Shown: positions 43,185 to 51,870, counted from the stretch's first letter. The stretch: DNA of 64,000 nt from Bacteroidales bacterium (GCA_017561155.1 JAFZDP010000039.1:1-64000); one strand, 5' to 3'. Notes: generated from the sequence alone by a model not told the origin. A program made the numbers and translations.

Positions 43185-44322
43185 TTTGTGTTGCTTGTAT
43201 ATATTGTTGATTAAAAGTTGTTTTAGATAATTCGGGAAATTTTCGTTTTTTACGCAATGGCTTTGTCAAAAATCTTTTCAATGCAAGTTTTCTAAAAAAC
43301 TTAGACCTATTCATTTTTTTTCTACTTATAACAGTAGTTTTATATGTTCCATAGCGCTTTTTGTCCGACGAATCAACGTTTTTACTTTCAAACAAATATA
43401 TTCTATTTTCGAGTATAAGATCCTTAAGTGGTAATAATACAGGACAAACTTTTTCGCAATTTCCGCATAACAAACACGCATAAGGTGCAAATTTATAAGA
43501 ACTTATATCTTCGAAAAATGGTAACATAATATTACCAATAGGACCCGTGAAAACATTATTGTAAGATACCTCACCAACAGTATTGTATACAGGGCAAACT
43601 TTTTTACATTCACCACAATGTAAACATGTTAAAGCTATACGTTGCTTTTTCATCGAAAACATATTGGTTCTACCATTGTCTAAAATAAACAAATAGTCGT
43701 TTTCTTTGTTTTTGGGTTTAAGTAAAATGGGAGTATCATATTTTTTTTCCAGCAAAGAATACATCACTTTCCAATATATTTCAGCATCGTTAAGCGATTT
43801 AATAACTCTTTCTAAACCAATGATAAAAACATTTATCGAACCACTATTTATTCGTTTTGTTTTATCCATCTTACTATCCAAAACAAGTAAACTACCAGTT
43901 TCAGAAACCAACATATCTACATCTATAAAATTTATGTCGGCAATATTTTCAGTGTATTTTACCTTCTCTTTTTTTAGTAAATCTTCCAACCCTATTTCCT
44001 TGTATATATAGTGGTTAGAATAGTTTGCCGTTTTCACCTTTCGTTTAGAAATAATAGATCTAAGTTTGTTTAACACATCATCATAATCTACAGCCCAATT
44101 TACTTTCAAGCCATTACAAGAGTATTTACTTTCAAATTTTACCAAGTTATCGTCCAAATTTTCAAATGCCTTTTGCATAGCAATACTCAAATATTCTCTC
44201 TGTTTTGCTACCAATAAACTTTCCTTTTCAGGCATTTTATAGTCGACAAAATTGTTTTCGTTATTCTTAGACATAAACAATTTAGCTTCTTGAATAAAAT
44301 TGAAATAACTTTCTCCGTTCAT
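43171..44322 (-). CDS. LutB-like LUD-domain iron-sulfur protein
   Basis: A 383-residue protein with an N-terminal LUD domain (about 50-190; VDMLVSETGSLLVL) and two 4Fe-4S motifs CLHCGECKKVCP (233-244) and CLLCGNCEKVCP (283-294). This is the LutB layout (lactate oxidation to pyruvate), but it is shorter than the usual ~460 residues and has a basic tail, and no lutA or lutC is adjacent. The substrate may therefore be another 2-hydroxy acid or an electron-transfer partner. I chose the ATG at 44322. Confidence 0.75.
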   Translation of the reverse strand: MNGESYFNFIQEAKLFMSKNNENNFVDYKMPEKESLLVAKQREYLSIAMQKAFENLDDNLVKFESKYSCNGLKVNWAVDYDDVLNKLRSIISKRKVKTANYSNHYIYKEIGLEDLLKKEKVKYTENIADINFIDVDMLVSETGSLLVLDSKMDKTKRINSGSINVFIIGLERVIKSLNDAEIYWKVMYSLLEKKYDTPILLKPKNKENDYLFILDNGRTNMFSMKKQRIALTCLHCGECKKVCPVYNTVGEVSYNNVFTGPIGNIMLPFFEDISSYKFAPYACLLCGNCEKVCPVLLPLKDLILENRIYLFESKNVDSSDKKRYGTYKTTVISRKKMNRSKFFRKLALKRFLTKPLRKKRKFPELSKTTFNQQYIQATQNESR

Positions 44323-44376
44323 TATCAATTATTTATTGCATTAAACAAACTTTATCTTTCTCAATAAACTTTTCTA

Positions 44377-44814
44377 CTATAAAGTTTTGTTTATTTTCTC
44401 TACTCTTTTTAGATGTCTTCCACCTTCAAATTCTGTAGCAAGATAGTTATCCACTATTTCTAAAGCTAATTCTTGTGGTATAAAACGAGCTGGTAAGGCT
44501 AGAATATTAGAATCGTTGTGTTGACGTGCAAGCTGTGCTATCTCTACAGTCCAACAAAGTGCACAACGAACATTCGGATATTTATTTACCGTCATTTGAA
44601 CACCATTTCCACTACCACATACTACTATTCCTAAAGGATAAACTCCATTGTTTATGTCTCTTCCTAGAGGATGAACCATATCAGGATAATCTACACTATC
44701 CGAACTATAAGTTCCGTAATCTTTTAATTCATAACCTTTTGCCGATAAATGTAATTTTATCGCTTCTTTCAATTCAAATCCTGCGTGATCGCAAGCTATA
44801 GGAATAATTTTCAT
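44377..44814 (-). CDS. rpiB: Ribose-5-phosphate isomerase B
   Basis: Interconverts ribulose and ribose 5-phosphate. The 145-residue protein begins IPIACDHAGFELKE, the RpiB/LacAB signature, and contains VDYPDMVHPLGRDI, the active-site loop CGSGNGVQMTVNK with the catalytic Cys, and ALCWTVEIAQLARQHNDSNILALPAR. Upstream of the LutB-like and deoC genes on the same strand. Confidence 0.93.
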   Translation of the reverse strand: MKIIPIACDHAGFELKEAIKLHLSAKGYELKDYGTYSSDSVDYPDMVHPLGRDINNGVYPLGIVVCGSGNGVQMTVNKYPNVRCALCWTVEIAQLARQHNDSNILALPARFIPQELALEIVDNYLATEFEGGRHLKRVEKINKTL

Positions 44815-44849
44815 TTCTATTCGTATTGTTGATAATTAATTTTATTTTG

Positions 44850-44881
44850 CAAAGGTACTCCATTTATCTAATTTATTCAAA
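44850..44881 (-). promoter_or_regulatory. Promoter of rpiB
   Basis: On the minus strand TTTG (44881-44878) and TACCTTTG (44857-44850) are 20 bases apart, 36 bases before the start codon. Confidence 0.7.
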
Positions 44882-45505
44882 CTATGTAACATTAATTTTT
44901 TCACTATCTTTTGTTATTATCATTTATAAATTGATTATCAATATATAATAATTATCAACAATTAAAATGTCAATAACCTTGTAATAACATTATAATATCT
45001 ATGTTCATAAGTTTAAACATAATCAACGATGCTAATAACTCTAATTTTTCTAACCTTTTTCACACACTAAACTAACAATTTTCCCATAAAAAAATAATAA
45101 CAAAATCATGTTTAATATAATATAAACATATTGTTGATAACTCCATATTTCAATATTAATCAAACATATAATAATAAATCTAATGTTAACAAACTACTTT
45201 ATTTCAAATAACAAAATATTTGCTTGCTTTTTTTTAAACCAAACTAACAGCATAATAAATAAAAAAATATTTTTAAATAAATAATATGTTTTTTTTGTTT
45301 TATAGAGGCCAAAAAATTTGAGGATTATTATTTGAAATAATTTTTTATTGATGAAAATTTAAATTTGCAACATTTCTTGGTATATATCTTAGATATTTGT
45401 ATCTAAGATGTAAAAAAAGATAATTACCTGTAAAGTTTATTCTTTTATTCGTATCTTTGCAAAGTAAAAAGCAAACTAAAACTATTATTTTTTGCTTTTA
45501 AATAT
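44882..45505. other. AT-rich divergent gap, candidate replication origin
   Basis: About 620 bases without a gene between divergent rpiB and nadA. It is extremely A/T rich, with a stretch near 45240-45380 of long A and T runs that would unwind easily. TTATCAACA (44952-44960) and its complement TGTTGATAA (45132-45140, plus 44827-44835 just outside) are one base from the DnaA box TTATCCACA, and TTATCCACT lies in rpiB at 44447-44455. Gene direction and base skew change here. No dnaA gene is in the window. Confidence 0.5.
45452..45459 (+). promoter_or_regulatory. -7 element of nadA
   Basis: TATCTTTG, an exact TAnnTTTG, about 70 bases before the start codon; no standard -33 box. Confidence 0.6.
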
Positions 45506-45532
45506 TTGTTTAATAGTAAAATGATGTGTATT

Positions 45533-46477
45533 ATGGACAATCAAACACTAATTGAAAATATAAAAAGACTCAAGAAAGAAAAGAATGCTATCATATTAGG
45601 ACATTATTATCAAATAGATGAAATACAGCAACTTTCAGATTATATAGGCGATAGTTTGGCATTAGCCGAACAGTCTAGAAAGGTCGATTGCGATATAATA
45701 GTTTTTTGCGGAGTTCATTTTATGGCAGAGACAGCTAAAATTCTAAATCCATCAAAAAAAGTATTGCTTCCAGATATGTCTGCCGGTTGTTCGTTAGCCG
45801 ATAGTTGTCCTGCTGATGCTTTTGCAAAATTTAAAGCCAATTATCCTGATCATATTGTTATTTCATATATCAATTGTTCGGCAGAAATTAAAGCTTTATC
45901 CGATCTTATTTGTACATCAGGAAATGCTGAAAAATTGGTTAGAGCTCTACCAGAAGATCAGAAGATTATTTTTGCACCAGATCGTAATCTAGGTGGATAT
46001 ATCAATCGAGTTACAGGTCGAAATATGGTATTGTGGAATGGAGCTTGTGAAGTACATGATGCTCTTGTTCCTGAGACTATAGATCGTTATCGTCAACAAT
46101 ATCCGGAAGCAAAAGTTATTGCACATCCAGAATGTAATGATGCTGTTTTACAAAAAGCCGATTATGTAGGATCAACAAAAGGTATGCTTACTTATGTTAA
46201 AAATACTGATGTTAAGCAATTTATAGTAGCTACCGAAACAGGAATAGTATATCAGATGAGAAATGAAAATCCAGATAAGCAATTTATAATTGTAAACAAC
46301 GATTCTAAATGTAGTTGTAACGATTGCAAACATATGAAGTTGAATACATTGGAAAAATTATATTCTTGTTTGAATACCGAACAACCTGAAATATTGATGG
46401 ATTCTGAGCTTATAGAAAAAGCAAAAGCACCGATAGTAAAAATGTTAGAGATGTCAAAAAGTTTAAACTTGATATAG
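45533..46477 (+). CDS. nadA: Quinolinate synthase
   Basis: Condenses iminoaspartate with dihydroxyacetone phosphate to quinolinate in de novo NAD synthesis, using a 4Fe-4S cluster. The protein (314 residues from this start; ATGs at 45521 and 45524 are alternatives) shows LGHYYQIDEIQQLSDYIGDSLALA, VFCGVHFMAETAKIL, LPDMSAGCSLADSC, the MVLWNGACEVHD block, and the late cysteine in SCNDCKHMK. nadB and nadC are not adjacent. The next gene starts on the base after its stop codon. Confidence 0.93.
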   Translation: MDNQTLIENIKRLKKEKNAIILGHYYQIDEIQQLSDYIGDSLALAEQSRKVDCDIIVFCGVHFMAETAKILNPSKKVLLPDMSAGCSLADSCPADAFAKFKANYPDHIVISYINCSAEIKALSDLICTSGNAEKLVRALPEDQKIIFAPDRNLGGYINRVTGRNMVLWNGACEVHDALVPETIDRYRQQYPEAKVIAHPECNDAVLQKADYVGSTKGMLTYVKNTDVKQFIVATETGIVYQMRNENPDKQFIIVNNDSKCSCNDCKHMKLNTLEKLYSCLNTEQPEILMDSELIEKAKAPIVKMLEMSKSLNLI

Positions 46478-46969
46478 ATGAGAGGGCAGGAGATAGTCTA
46501 CAATTTTTTAGAAGACAATGGTATAAATTACAATTATATAGAACATCCCGAAGCACCAACTATCGAAATTGCCAAGCAATATGCTAGAGGAGAAGATGTT
46601 GTATTATGTAAGAACTTGTTTTTTAGAAATCATAAAGGTAATAAGCATTATTTAGTTATTATGAATGCTAATTATCAAATGGATATACATGATATAGAAA
46701 AACGATTAGGACAAGGTAAACTTAGTTTTGCTTCTCCGGAACGTATGATGAAATATTTAGGAGTAAAACCAGGTTCTGTTTCCTTGTTTACTTTATTGAA
46801 TGATACTGATAGCGAGGTTATACTATTTGTTGATGAATCGTTGAAAAATTGCAAAAAAGTGAGTTTTCACCCAAATGATAATACAGCATCACTTGTAATA
46901 ACAGTTCAAGATATGTTGAAATTTATTGATTTGATGAAAAATAAAGTAGAATTTTTACAGCTATATTAA
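46478..46969 (+). CDS. YbaK/ProX-type aminoacyl-tRNA deacylase
   Basis: A 163-residue trans-editing protein of the YbaK/ProX family that removes wrongly attached amino acids from tRNA-Pro and related tRNAs. Typical segments are IEHPEAPTIEIAKQYA, VLCKNLFFRNHKGNKHYLVIM and SFASPERMMKYLGVKPGSVSLFTL, the last being the ProX signature. It directly abuts nadA, so it is co-transcribed with it; a functional link is not obvious. Confidence 0.88.
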   Translation: MRGQEIVYNFLEDNGINYNYIEHPEAPTIEIAKQYARGEDVVLCKNLFFRNHKGNKHYLVIMNANYQMDIHDIEKRLGQGKLSFASPERMMKYLGVKPGSVSLFTLLNDTDSEVILFVDESLKNCKKVSFHPNDNTASLVITVQDMLKFIDLMKNKVEFLQLY

Positions 46970-47095
46970 TTGTTTTTAAACAAAACACTCTTTTTATTGT
47001 TGATATTTTAAGGTATAATGTTTATAATATTAAAAATATAAATATTACCTCATTTACATAATATTAAATTATTGATTTATAGTTTAATATATATT

Positions 47096-47111
47096 GGTTT
47101 CACGTGAAACA
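47096..47111. promoter_or_regulatory. parS, ParB-binding site
   Basis: The perfect 14-bp palindrome GTTTCACGTGAAAC at 47097-47110, with A at 47111, matches the conserved core of parS (TGTTTCACGTGAAACA) except for the outermost base. It is in the gap between the YbaK-like and CBS genes, about 2 kb from the candidate origin. In bacteria with ParABS systems such sites cluster around oriC and load ParB for chromosome segregation. parA and parB genes are not in the window. Confidence 0.85.
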
Positions 47112-47193
47112 ATATTAAGTGTGGATATATTGTATGTGTTGATTGTTTATAATGATATAAAATTCTGTATTTCTTGTTTAAAAGTTTAATACA

Positions 47194-47853
47194 ATGATAG
47201 TTGAAAATTATATATCTAATCATATAATACCTTTGAAAATAGATGATAGTTTTGATTTTTCTCTTAAACTTATGGAGGAGGGAAAATTATCTTATTTTCC
47301 TGTATTAGATGGTAATATTTATTGTGGATTGATATCTGATTTGAATTTGTATGAACTTGAAAATTTAGGAGAAAAAATAAGTGATAAAAAAGATTTATTA
47401 AAAGATATATTTATTTATAATACTCAAACTATATTTGAAGCAAGTAATGTAGTATTGGAGAATAATTTAGATATTTTACCTGTTGTTGATGTTAATAAAC
47501 GATATTTAGGTGTTCTTACTATAGCTACTATATTGAAAGTGTATACCATGTATACTGCTGCAAACGAACAAGGCGATGTTTTGCAACTTACTATAAATTA
47601 TAATGATTTATATATTAGTGAAATATCTAAAATAATAGAAGGGGAAGATGCTAAAATAATAAATCTTTTTGTTATACCTATTAAAGAGACTACACAACTT
47701 AGGGTAATTATAAAATTGAATAAAATGGGTTTGTGTAGAGTTGTTAAATCGTTGGAGCGATATGGTTATAATGTAGAATATTTTACTAAAATACCTATTG
47801 AAGACGAAATGAATAAAAACTACGAATTATTGATGAAATATTTAAGTATTTAG
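47194..47853 (+). CDS. CBS-pair protein with C-terminal ACT-like domain
   Basis: A 219-residue soluble protein: tandem CBS motifs (about 1-125; LSYFPVLDGNIYCGLISD and LDILPVVDVNKRYLGVLT) followed by an ACT-like domain (about 130-215; VLQLTINYNDLYISEISKIIEGEDAKI). CBS domains bind adenosine nucleotides and regulate a partner enzyme; the partner is unknown. In many Bacteroidota a gene of this kind lies upstream of NAD kinase, but here a radical-SAM gene follows 17 bases later. Confidence 0.8.
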   Translation: MIVENYISNHIIPLKIDDSFDFSLKLMEEGKLSYFPVLDGNIYCGLISDLNLYELENLGEKISDKKDLLKDIFIYNTQTIFEASNVVLENNLDILPVVDVNKRYLGVLTIATILKVYTMYTAANEQGDVLQLTINYNDLYISEISKIIEGEDAKIINLFVIPIKETTQLRVIIKLNKMGLCRVVKSLERYGYNVEYFTKIPIEDEMNKNYELLMKYLSI

Positions 47854-47870
47854 AAATTATTTTTACGAAA

Positions 47871-48863
47871 ATGAAGCATAGAACTATTCCTATTTTTGTA
47901 CCTGAGTTAGCTTGTCCAAACCAATGTATATATTGTAATCAACGTATTATATCTGGTCAATTACAACTTCCTACAAATAGTGAGATAATTGAAACTATAG
48001 AGCGAAATTTGTCTACTTTTGATGATGATACGTTTGTAGAAATAGGATTTTTTGGTGGAAATTTCACAGGAATAGAATTCGAAGAACAACAAAGATTATT
48101 CTCGTTGATAAGTCCTTATAGAGAAAAAGGAATAGTAAAAGAGGTGCGTCTTTCTACTCGACCGGATTATATAAATTCTGAAGTTATTGATTTTTTGATT
48201 AAAAATAATGTTACTACTATTGAATTAGGTGTTCAATCGTTAGATGAAGAGGTTCTTGATGTAGTTCAGCGAGGATATACTCCGCAACAAGTTTACGATG
48301 CTGCAAAACTTATATGTAGTGCCGGAATAAAATTGGGTATGCAAATGATGGTAGGATTACCTAAAGATACACCTGAAAAAGCATTATACACAGCTCAAAA
48401 AATAGTGGAATGTGGAGCTGAAAATACTCGTATTTATCCAACATTAGTAATACAACATACAAAACTCGCCGATTGGTATAAAAATAAAATTTACACACCA
48501 CTTTCGCTAGAAGAAGCTATACAATGGGTTAAACCTATTTTGTATCATTTTGAAATAAATAATGTTACTGTACTTAGAGTAGGATTGCATCCAACAGAAG
48601 GATTTATAAATGGTACAGATTATATTGAAGGACCTTTTCATGTTGCTTTTAAAGAACTTGTTCAAACAGAAATATGGTACGATATGTTTTCTAAAGCATT
48701 ATTTGATAGTAATACTGATACTATAATTATAGAAGTACCCACAAAACAAATAAATGCAGCTGTCGGACATCATGCTAAAAATAAAAATATGTTGATGCAG
48801 AAATATCGGAAAAATATAAAGTTTATTCCTAATGCTTTGTTGCCAATTTATACTTTTAAGTAG
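47871..48863 (+). CDS. Elp3-like radical SAM protein
   Basis: A 330-residue enzyme with the radical-SAM cysteine motif CPNQCIYC (about 15-22), the GFFGGNFTG glycine-rich segment and STRPDYI, which resemble Elp3/MiaB-type SAM enzymes (the Firmicutes homologue is annotated simply as radical SAM protein). Elp3 itself has an acetyltransferase domain, absent here. A role in tRNA or rRNA modification is plausible but unproven. It follows the CBS gene and precedes an unknown exported protein. Confidence 0.8.
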   Translation: MKHRTIPIFVPELACPNQCIYCNQRIISGQLQLPTNSEIIETIERNLSTFDDDTFVEIGFFGGNFTGIEFEEQQRLFSLISPYREKGIVKEVRLSTRPDYINSEVIDFLIKNNVTTIELGVQSLDEEVLDVVQRGYTPQQVYDAAKLICSAGIKLGMQMMVGLPKDTPEKALYTAQKIVECGAENTRIYPTLVIQHTKLADWYKNKIYTPLSLEEAIQWVKPILYHFEINNVTVLRVGLHPTEGFINGTDYIEGPFHVAFKELVQTEIWYDMFSKALFDSNTDTIIIEVPTKQINAAVGHHAKNKNMLMQKYRKNIKFIPNALLPIYTFK

Positions 48864-48903
48864 GTGTAGAAAGTAAGGTTTAAATATTAGAAATATTATT
48901 GAT

Positions 48904-49551
48904 ATGAAGAAACAATTTGGTGTTTATACGTTTATAAATAAACAAATACTTTCAATATCAATGTGTTTATTATCTTTCTTGATTAATATTAGAGCACAGA
49001 ATAATGAAAGTGTTTCTATGCTTGATGTTAGTATTCCGGGAGTTATTATTGTAGGTTCGTATACACAATTAATAGAGTTGCAGGGAAAACCTAATAGTAG
49101 TTTTTTTTCAACGGTTAATCCTATCAATCCTAGATGTACTAAAGAATGCGGTATTGTATCACCGGCTAATAAATTGCAGTGCGAATATTTAATATATGAT
49201 GCATTCGAATATCTACATGTTGGTGATAGCGTACAACTAGTTTTTGTGGATTTAAGAAAAACAGATTTATCTGTATATATAGATGATTTAGAAATTATTA
49301 AATCTTTGAATCAAAATAAATTCATCTCAAAAATAAGTAAAAAAGGTTGGTGGAACTATGAATGTAGTGAGTATAAAATAGGAAAAATAGAAAGTCATTA
49401 TTGTACTAATACTGATGTAAACTGCTTCCATCTAGATTATACCGAAGATCCTTATTCGTCTGTAATATTTACTTTTTATAATACATTTTTCAATAAAAAA
49501 ATATGGTGGATAGAATTCCCTATAATGAGAATTGGAGGAATAGTCCATTAA
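48904..49551 (+). CDS. Exported protein of unknown function
   Basis: A 215-residue protein with an N-terminal hydrophobic segment (LSISMCLLSFLINIRAQ, probable signal peptide cut after AQ). The mature part has six cysteines, including NPRCTKECGIV and HYCTNTDVNCFH, suggesting disulfides outside the cytoplasm, and a beta-rich C-terminus. I do not recognise it. It starts 40 bases after the radical-SAM gene and ends seven bases before MITE copy 3. Confidence 0.6.
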   Translation: MKKQFGVYTFINKQILSISMCLLSFLINIRAQNNESVSMLDVSIPGVIIVGSYTQLIELQGKPNSSFFSTVNPINPRCTKECGIVSPANKLQCEYLIYDAFEYLHVGDSVQLVFVDLRKTDLSVYIDDLEIIKSLNQNKFISKISKKGWWNYECSEYKIGKIESHYCTNTDVNCFHLDYTEDPYSSVIFTFYNTFFNKKIWWIEFPIMRIGGIVH

Positions 49552-49558
49552 AAGTAAT

Positions 49559-49827
49559 GGCAATTTCTAAAAATTGCTTTGCCGGTGATTTGCGGAATTT
49601 TACTAGAAATCTTTCTACTTTCTTTTGATTGAGCATAGCGGGCTATGCGATTGAAAAAGGAATAGAAAGATTTCGGTAATAAACATAACATTGCGATTAA
49701 GCGAGTAAAGAGCAATGCCTAAGCATTAGCTCTTTCGAGCGATAGCAACATCGACGAAGTCAACCACGCAAAAGTTTCAAAGAACACACTTTTGTTTATC
49801 CGAAACGTGGAATTTTTAGAAGTTGCC
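49559..49827 (+). mobile_element. MITE-like element, copy 3
   Basis: A 269-bp element with inverted ends GGCAATTTCTAAAAATTGC and GGAATTTTTAGAAGTTGCC, flanked by the 4-bp duplication TAAT (49555-49558 and 49828-49831). The interior matches copy 1 in the central block (TTGCGATTAAGCGAGTAAAG, GAGCGATAGCAACATCGAC) but has a different 60-base stretch after the left end. No open frame of gene length. Confidence 0.8.
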
Positions 49828-49831
49828 TAAT

Positions 49832-50251
49832 AATATCATTGCTATCAATATACTAAAACAGATAAGTTTAAATATTTAATTTGTTGTATGAATTAATCTA
49901 AAGCATATTTGATAAAGCATAAGTTACTATAACTATGTAGTAACTTTTTTTATGTATAGCTCAAAAAAAACGGATAAAATTATTACTCTTTAATATATTA
50001 AAGAAGTTTTTTTATTGCATTATTGGTGTATTTTATTAAAAAAATGTATGTGTAATAAGCTAAAAAAATCACATTTTTTTGTGTAAACATAGGGCAAAAA
50101 ACGTATAAAAATTCAATTTTAATGATAAAAAAACACTACTTTTTAGCCTATGTAAAAGAAAAAGATAAAAATATTTTTTCTTTATAATATTATTATTGAC
50201 AATATATTACATAGTAAAGTGTAATTTTTTTTCAAAAAAAATACATTTTAA
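49832..50251. other. AT-rich intergenic region before the tRNA cluster
   Basis: No gene is seen. There are long A and T runs and a possible long-range pairing (ACATAGG near 50090 with CCTATGT near 50150) that could form part of a small RNA, but nothing diagnostic. Confidence 0.45.
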
Positions 50252-50283
50252 TTTGGTCATATCAGAAAAAGTTAGTAATTTTG
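50252..50283 (+). promoter_or_regulatory. Promoter of the Ser-Pro-Arg tRNA cluster
   Basis: TTTG (50252-50255) and TAATTTTG (50276-50283) are 20 bases apart; the first tRNA starts 19 bases after the -7 box. Confidence 0.75.
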
Positions 50284-50301
50284 CAACTCGAAATTGGTCA
50301 C

Positions 50302-50391
50302 GGAGAGATGGGTGAGTGGCTGAAACCAACAGTTTGCTAAACTGTCGTACTCGTTAGGGTACCGGGGGTTCGAATCCCCCTTTCTCCGCCA
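50302..50391 (+). tRNA. tRNA-Ser (GCT)
   Basis: Acceptor GGAGAGA with TTTCTCC, anticodon stem ACAGT/ACTGT with loop TTGCTAA (anticodon GCT), long variable arm (CGTACTCGTTAGGGTACCG) typical of serine tRNA, T-arm GGGGGTTCGAATCCCCC. CCA is encoded at 50389-50391, unlike the other three tRNAs here. Confidence 0.96.
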
Positions 50392-50401
50392 AGAGAGTCA
50401 T

Positions 50402-50476
50402 CGGGATGTAGCGTAGTCCGGTTATCGCGCCTGCTTTGGGAGCAGGAGGTCGCAGGTTCGAATCCTGCTATCCCGA
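50402..50476 (+). tRNA. tRNA-Pro (TGG)
   Basis: Acceptor CGGGATG with TATCCCG, anticodon stem CCTGC/GCAGG with loop TTTGGGA (anticodon TGG), T-arm GCAGGTTCGAATCCTGC, discriminator A, no encoded CCA. Ten bases after tRNA-Ser, in the same transcript. Confidence 0.96.
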
Positions 50477-50501
50477 CAAAATAAATTGGTTGTTTTTCGT
50501 T

Positions 50502-50575
50502 GGTCTCGTAGCTCAGCTGGATAGAGCAACTGCCTTCTAAGCAGTAGGTCTTGCGTTCGAATCGCAACGAGATCA
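50502..50575 (+). tRNA. tRNA-Arg (TCT)
   Basis: Acceptor GGTCTCG with CGAGATC, anticodon stem ACTGC/GCAGT with loop CTTCTAA (anticodon TCT), T-arm TGCGTTCGAATCGCA, discriminator A, no encoded CCA. A T8-type run directly after it (50577 on) may end the transcript. Confidence 0.96.
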
Positions 50576-50583
50576 CTTTTTTT

Positions 50584-51030
50584 GTTTATAGACCTCCCGT
50601 TTTTTTATTTCCACTTATCAAGATGTGCACTATATTGTTTTTTCTATTGTAATTGTTTTTATAGGATTTAAGTTGATATCTGATAGTTTTCTTCTTTGAA
50701 ATGTATTTTGTTTCGTTGTAGTTAATATCTACTATGTATATTTCTAGAATATTCAGGAATATTTTTGTTCAATTGGATGTAGTGTTGTCAACAAAAAATA
50801 AGAGCAAAGCGTTGAAAATAGAAATGGTATAATATTTCATATATAGCTGAAATAGGTCCTTATAAACAATTGATGTTAGTTGTGTCTATTTTGATTATGG
50901 AATATTTTAATGGATAAAGCATATCTTACCCAAACAATAAATAATTATATTTGAGTATTATTACTATTATTTGTGTAGTATTGACGATAATCAGGTAATA
51001 CGATTGTTACGGATAGAAAAACTAACTATA
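50584..51030. other. AT-rich intergenic region
   Basis: No gene, RNA or clear repeat is seen between tRNA-Arg and the UspA-like gene. The plus strand is rich in G and T, as expected to the right of the candidate origin. Confidence 0.5.
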
Positions 51031-51870
51031 TCAATCGCACAATACATATAGGTCTTCTCTTGGATTTAAGTATAAGATGGGTATGTCAAATTCGTTTACT
51101 ATTGTACGATCCTCTTGCACACCTATAAAATATTCTATCACATCACGTTCTTTTGTAGTGGTGGCTATTAGTAGTCCAATATTTTCTTCGTTAGCATATT
51201 TTAGTACGTCGATGTCAAGGTATTGCGATTGTTGTTTGGCAATGGTATGTTTTTTGCTGACAATATTTAATCCTCCAAACATCTTGTCCATAAATCTTAT
51301 GTTGTCGTTCCATTTGTTTCGCAGAAAATCATCGTCGTATTTTGGCGATATTGCGTGTAGTAAGCTGTTGTTGAACCTTGCAAAATAGCTAGCCCATAGT
51401 AGCTTGTCTTTACTTTCTTTTTTAAAATCTACAGAGAATCCTACGTTGTTGATTTTGTTTATATCTTCTAATTTTTTTTGTACTAATAGAAAAGCTGTTT
51501 TACAGTCCGAAAAGTTTTTCAATACATTTCTTTTTGCTATTGGCGATTTTCGCGAAGCATTCTTGTCTACAGCCCCAACTATAGTCACCACGTTGAATGC
51601 TGCCGGCAAAGCTGATAGTATTTTTCGTGTTTCCCCTTTCAAGGCACAATAAGTCACATATGTGTCGCTTATTATTCTTGCCTTCAGTTCTTTTAGGTGT
51701 ACTTCGGCTTCGGCAGTGGTTATGGTAGTATATTTTGGGTCGGATATGCTAAGCAATATTAATCCTTTTTTCAGCATATTGGACATAAATAGTGCATACG
51801 ACAACACTACTTCATCGTACGAGTTGTCGGCTATATATGCTGCTATGTATTGGTCTTTTTTTTCGGCCAT
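51031..51870 (-). CDS. Universal-stress-protein-like protein
   Basis: A 279-residue soluble protein with two Usp-like alpha/beta halves (YIAAYIADNSYDEVVLSYALFMSNML... and NIGLLIATTTKERDVIEYFIGVQEDRTIVNEFDIPILYL). The second half keeps the typical end of the family but I see no clear GxxG ATP motif, so nucleotide binding is uncertain. The gene is monocistronic and divergent from the Big_5 lipoprotein gene. Confidence 0.65.
   Translation of the reverse strand: MAEKKDQYIAAYIADNSYDEVVLSYALFMSNMLKKGLILLSISDPKYTTITTAEAEVHLKELKARIISDTYVTYCALKGETRKILSALPAAFNVVTIVGAVDKNASRKSPIAKRNVLKNFSDCKTAFLLVQKKLEDINKINNVGFSVDFKKESKDKLLWASYFARFNNSLLHAISPKYDDDFLRNKWNDNIRFMDKMFGGLNIVSKKHTIAKQQSQYLDIDVLKYANEENIGLLIATTTKERDVIEYFIGVQEDRTIVNEFDIPILYLNPREDLYVLCD

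Noticed and set aside
45001..45505. rRNA, tmRNA or RNase P RNA in the large AT-rich gap
   Set aside because: No conserved core motifs of these RNAs; too AT-rich.
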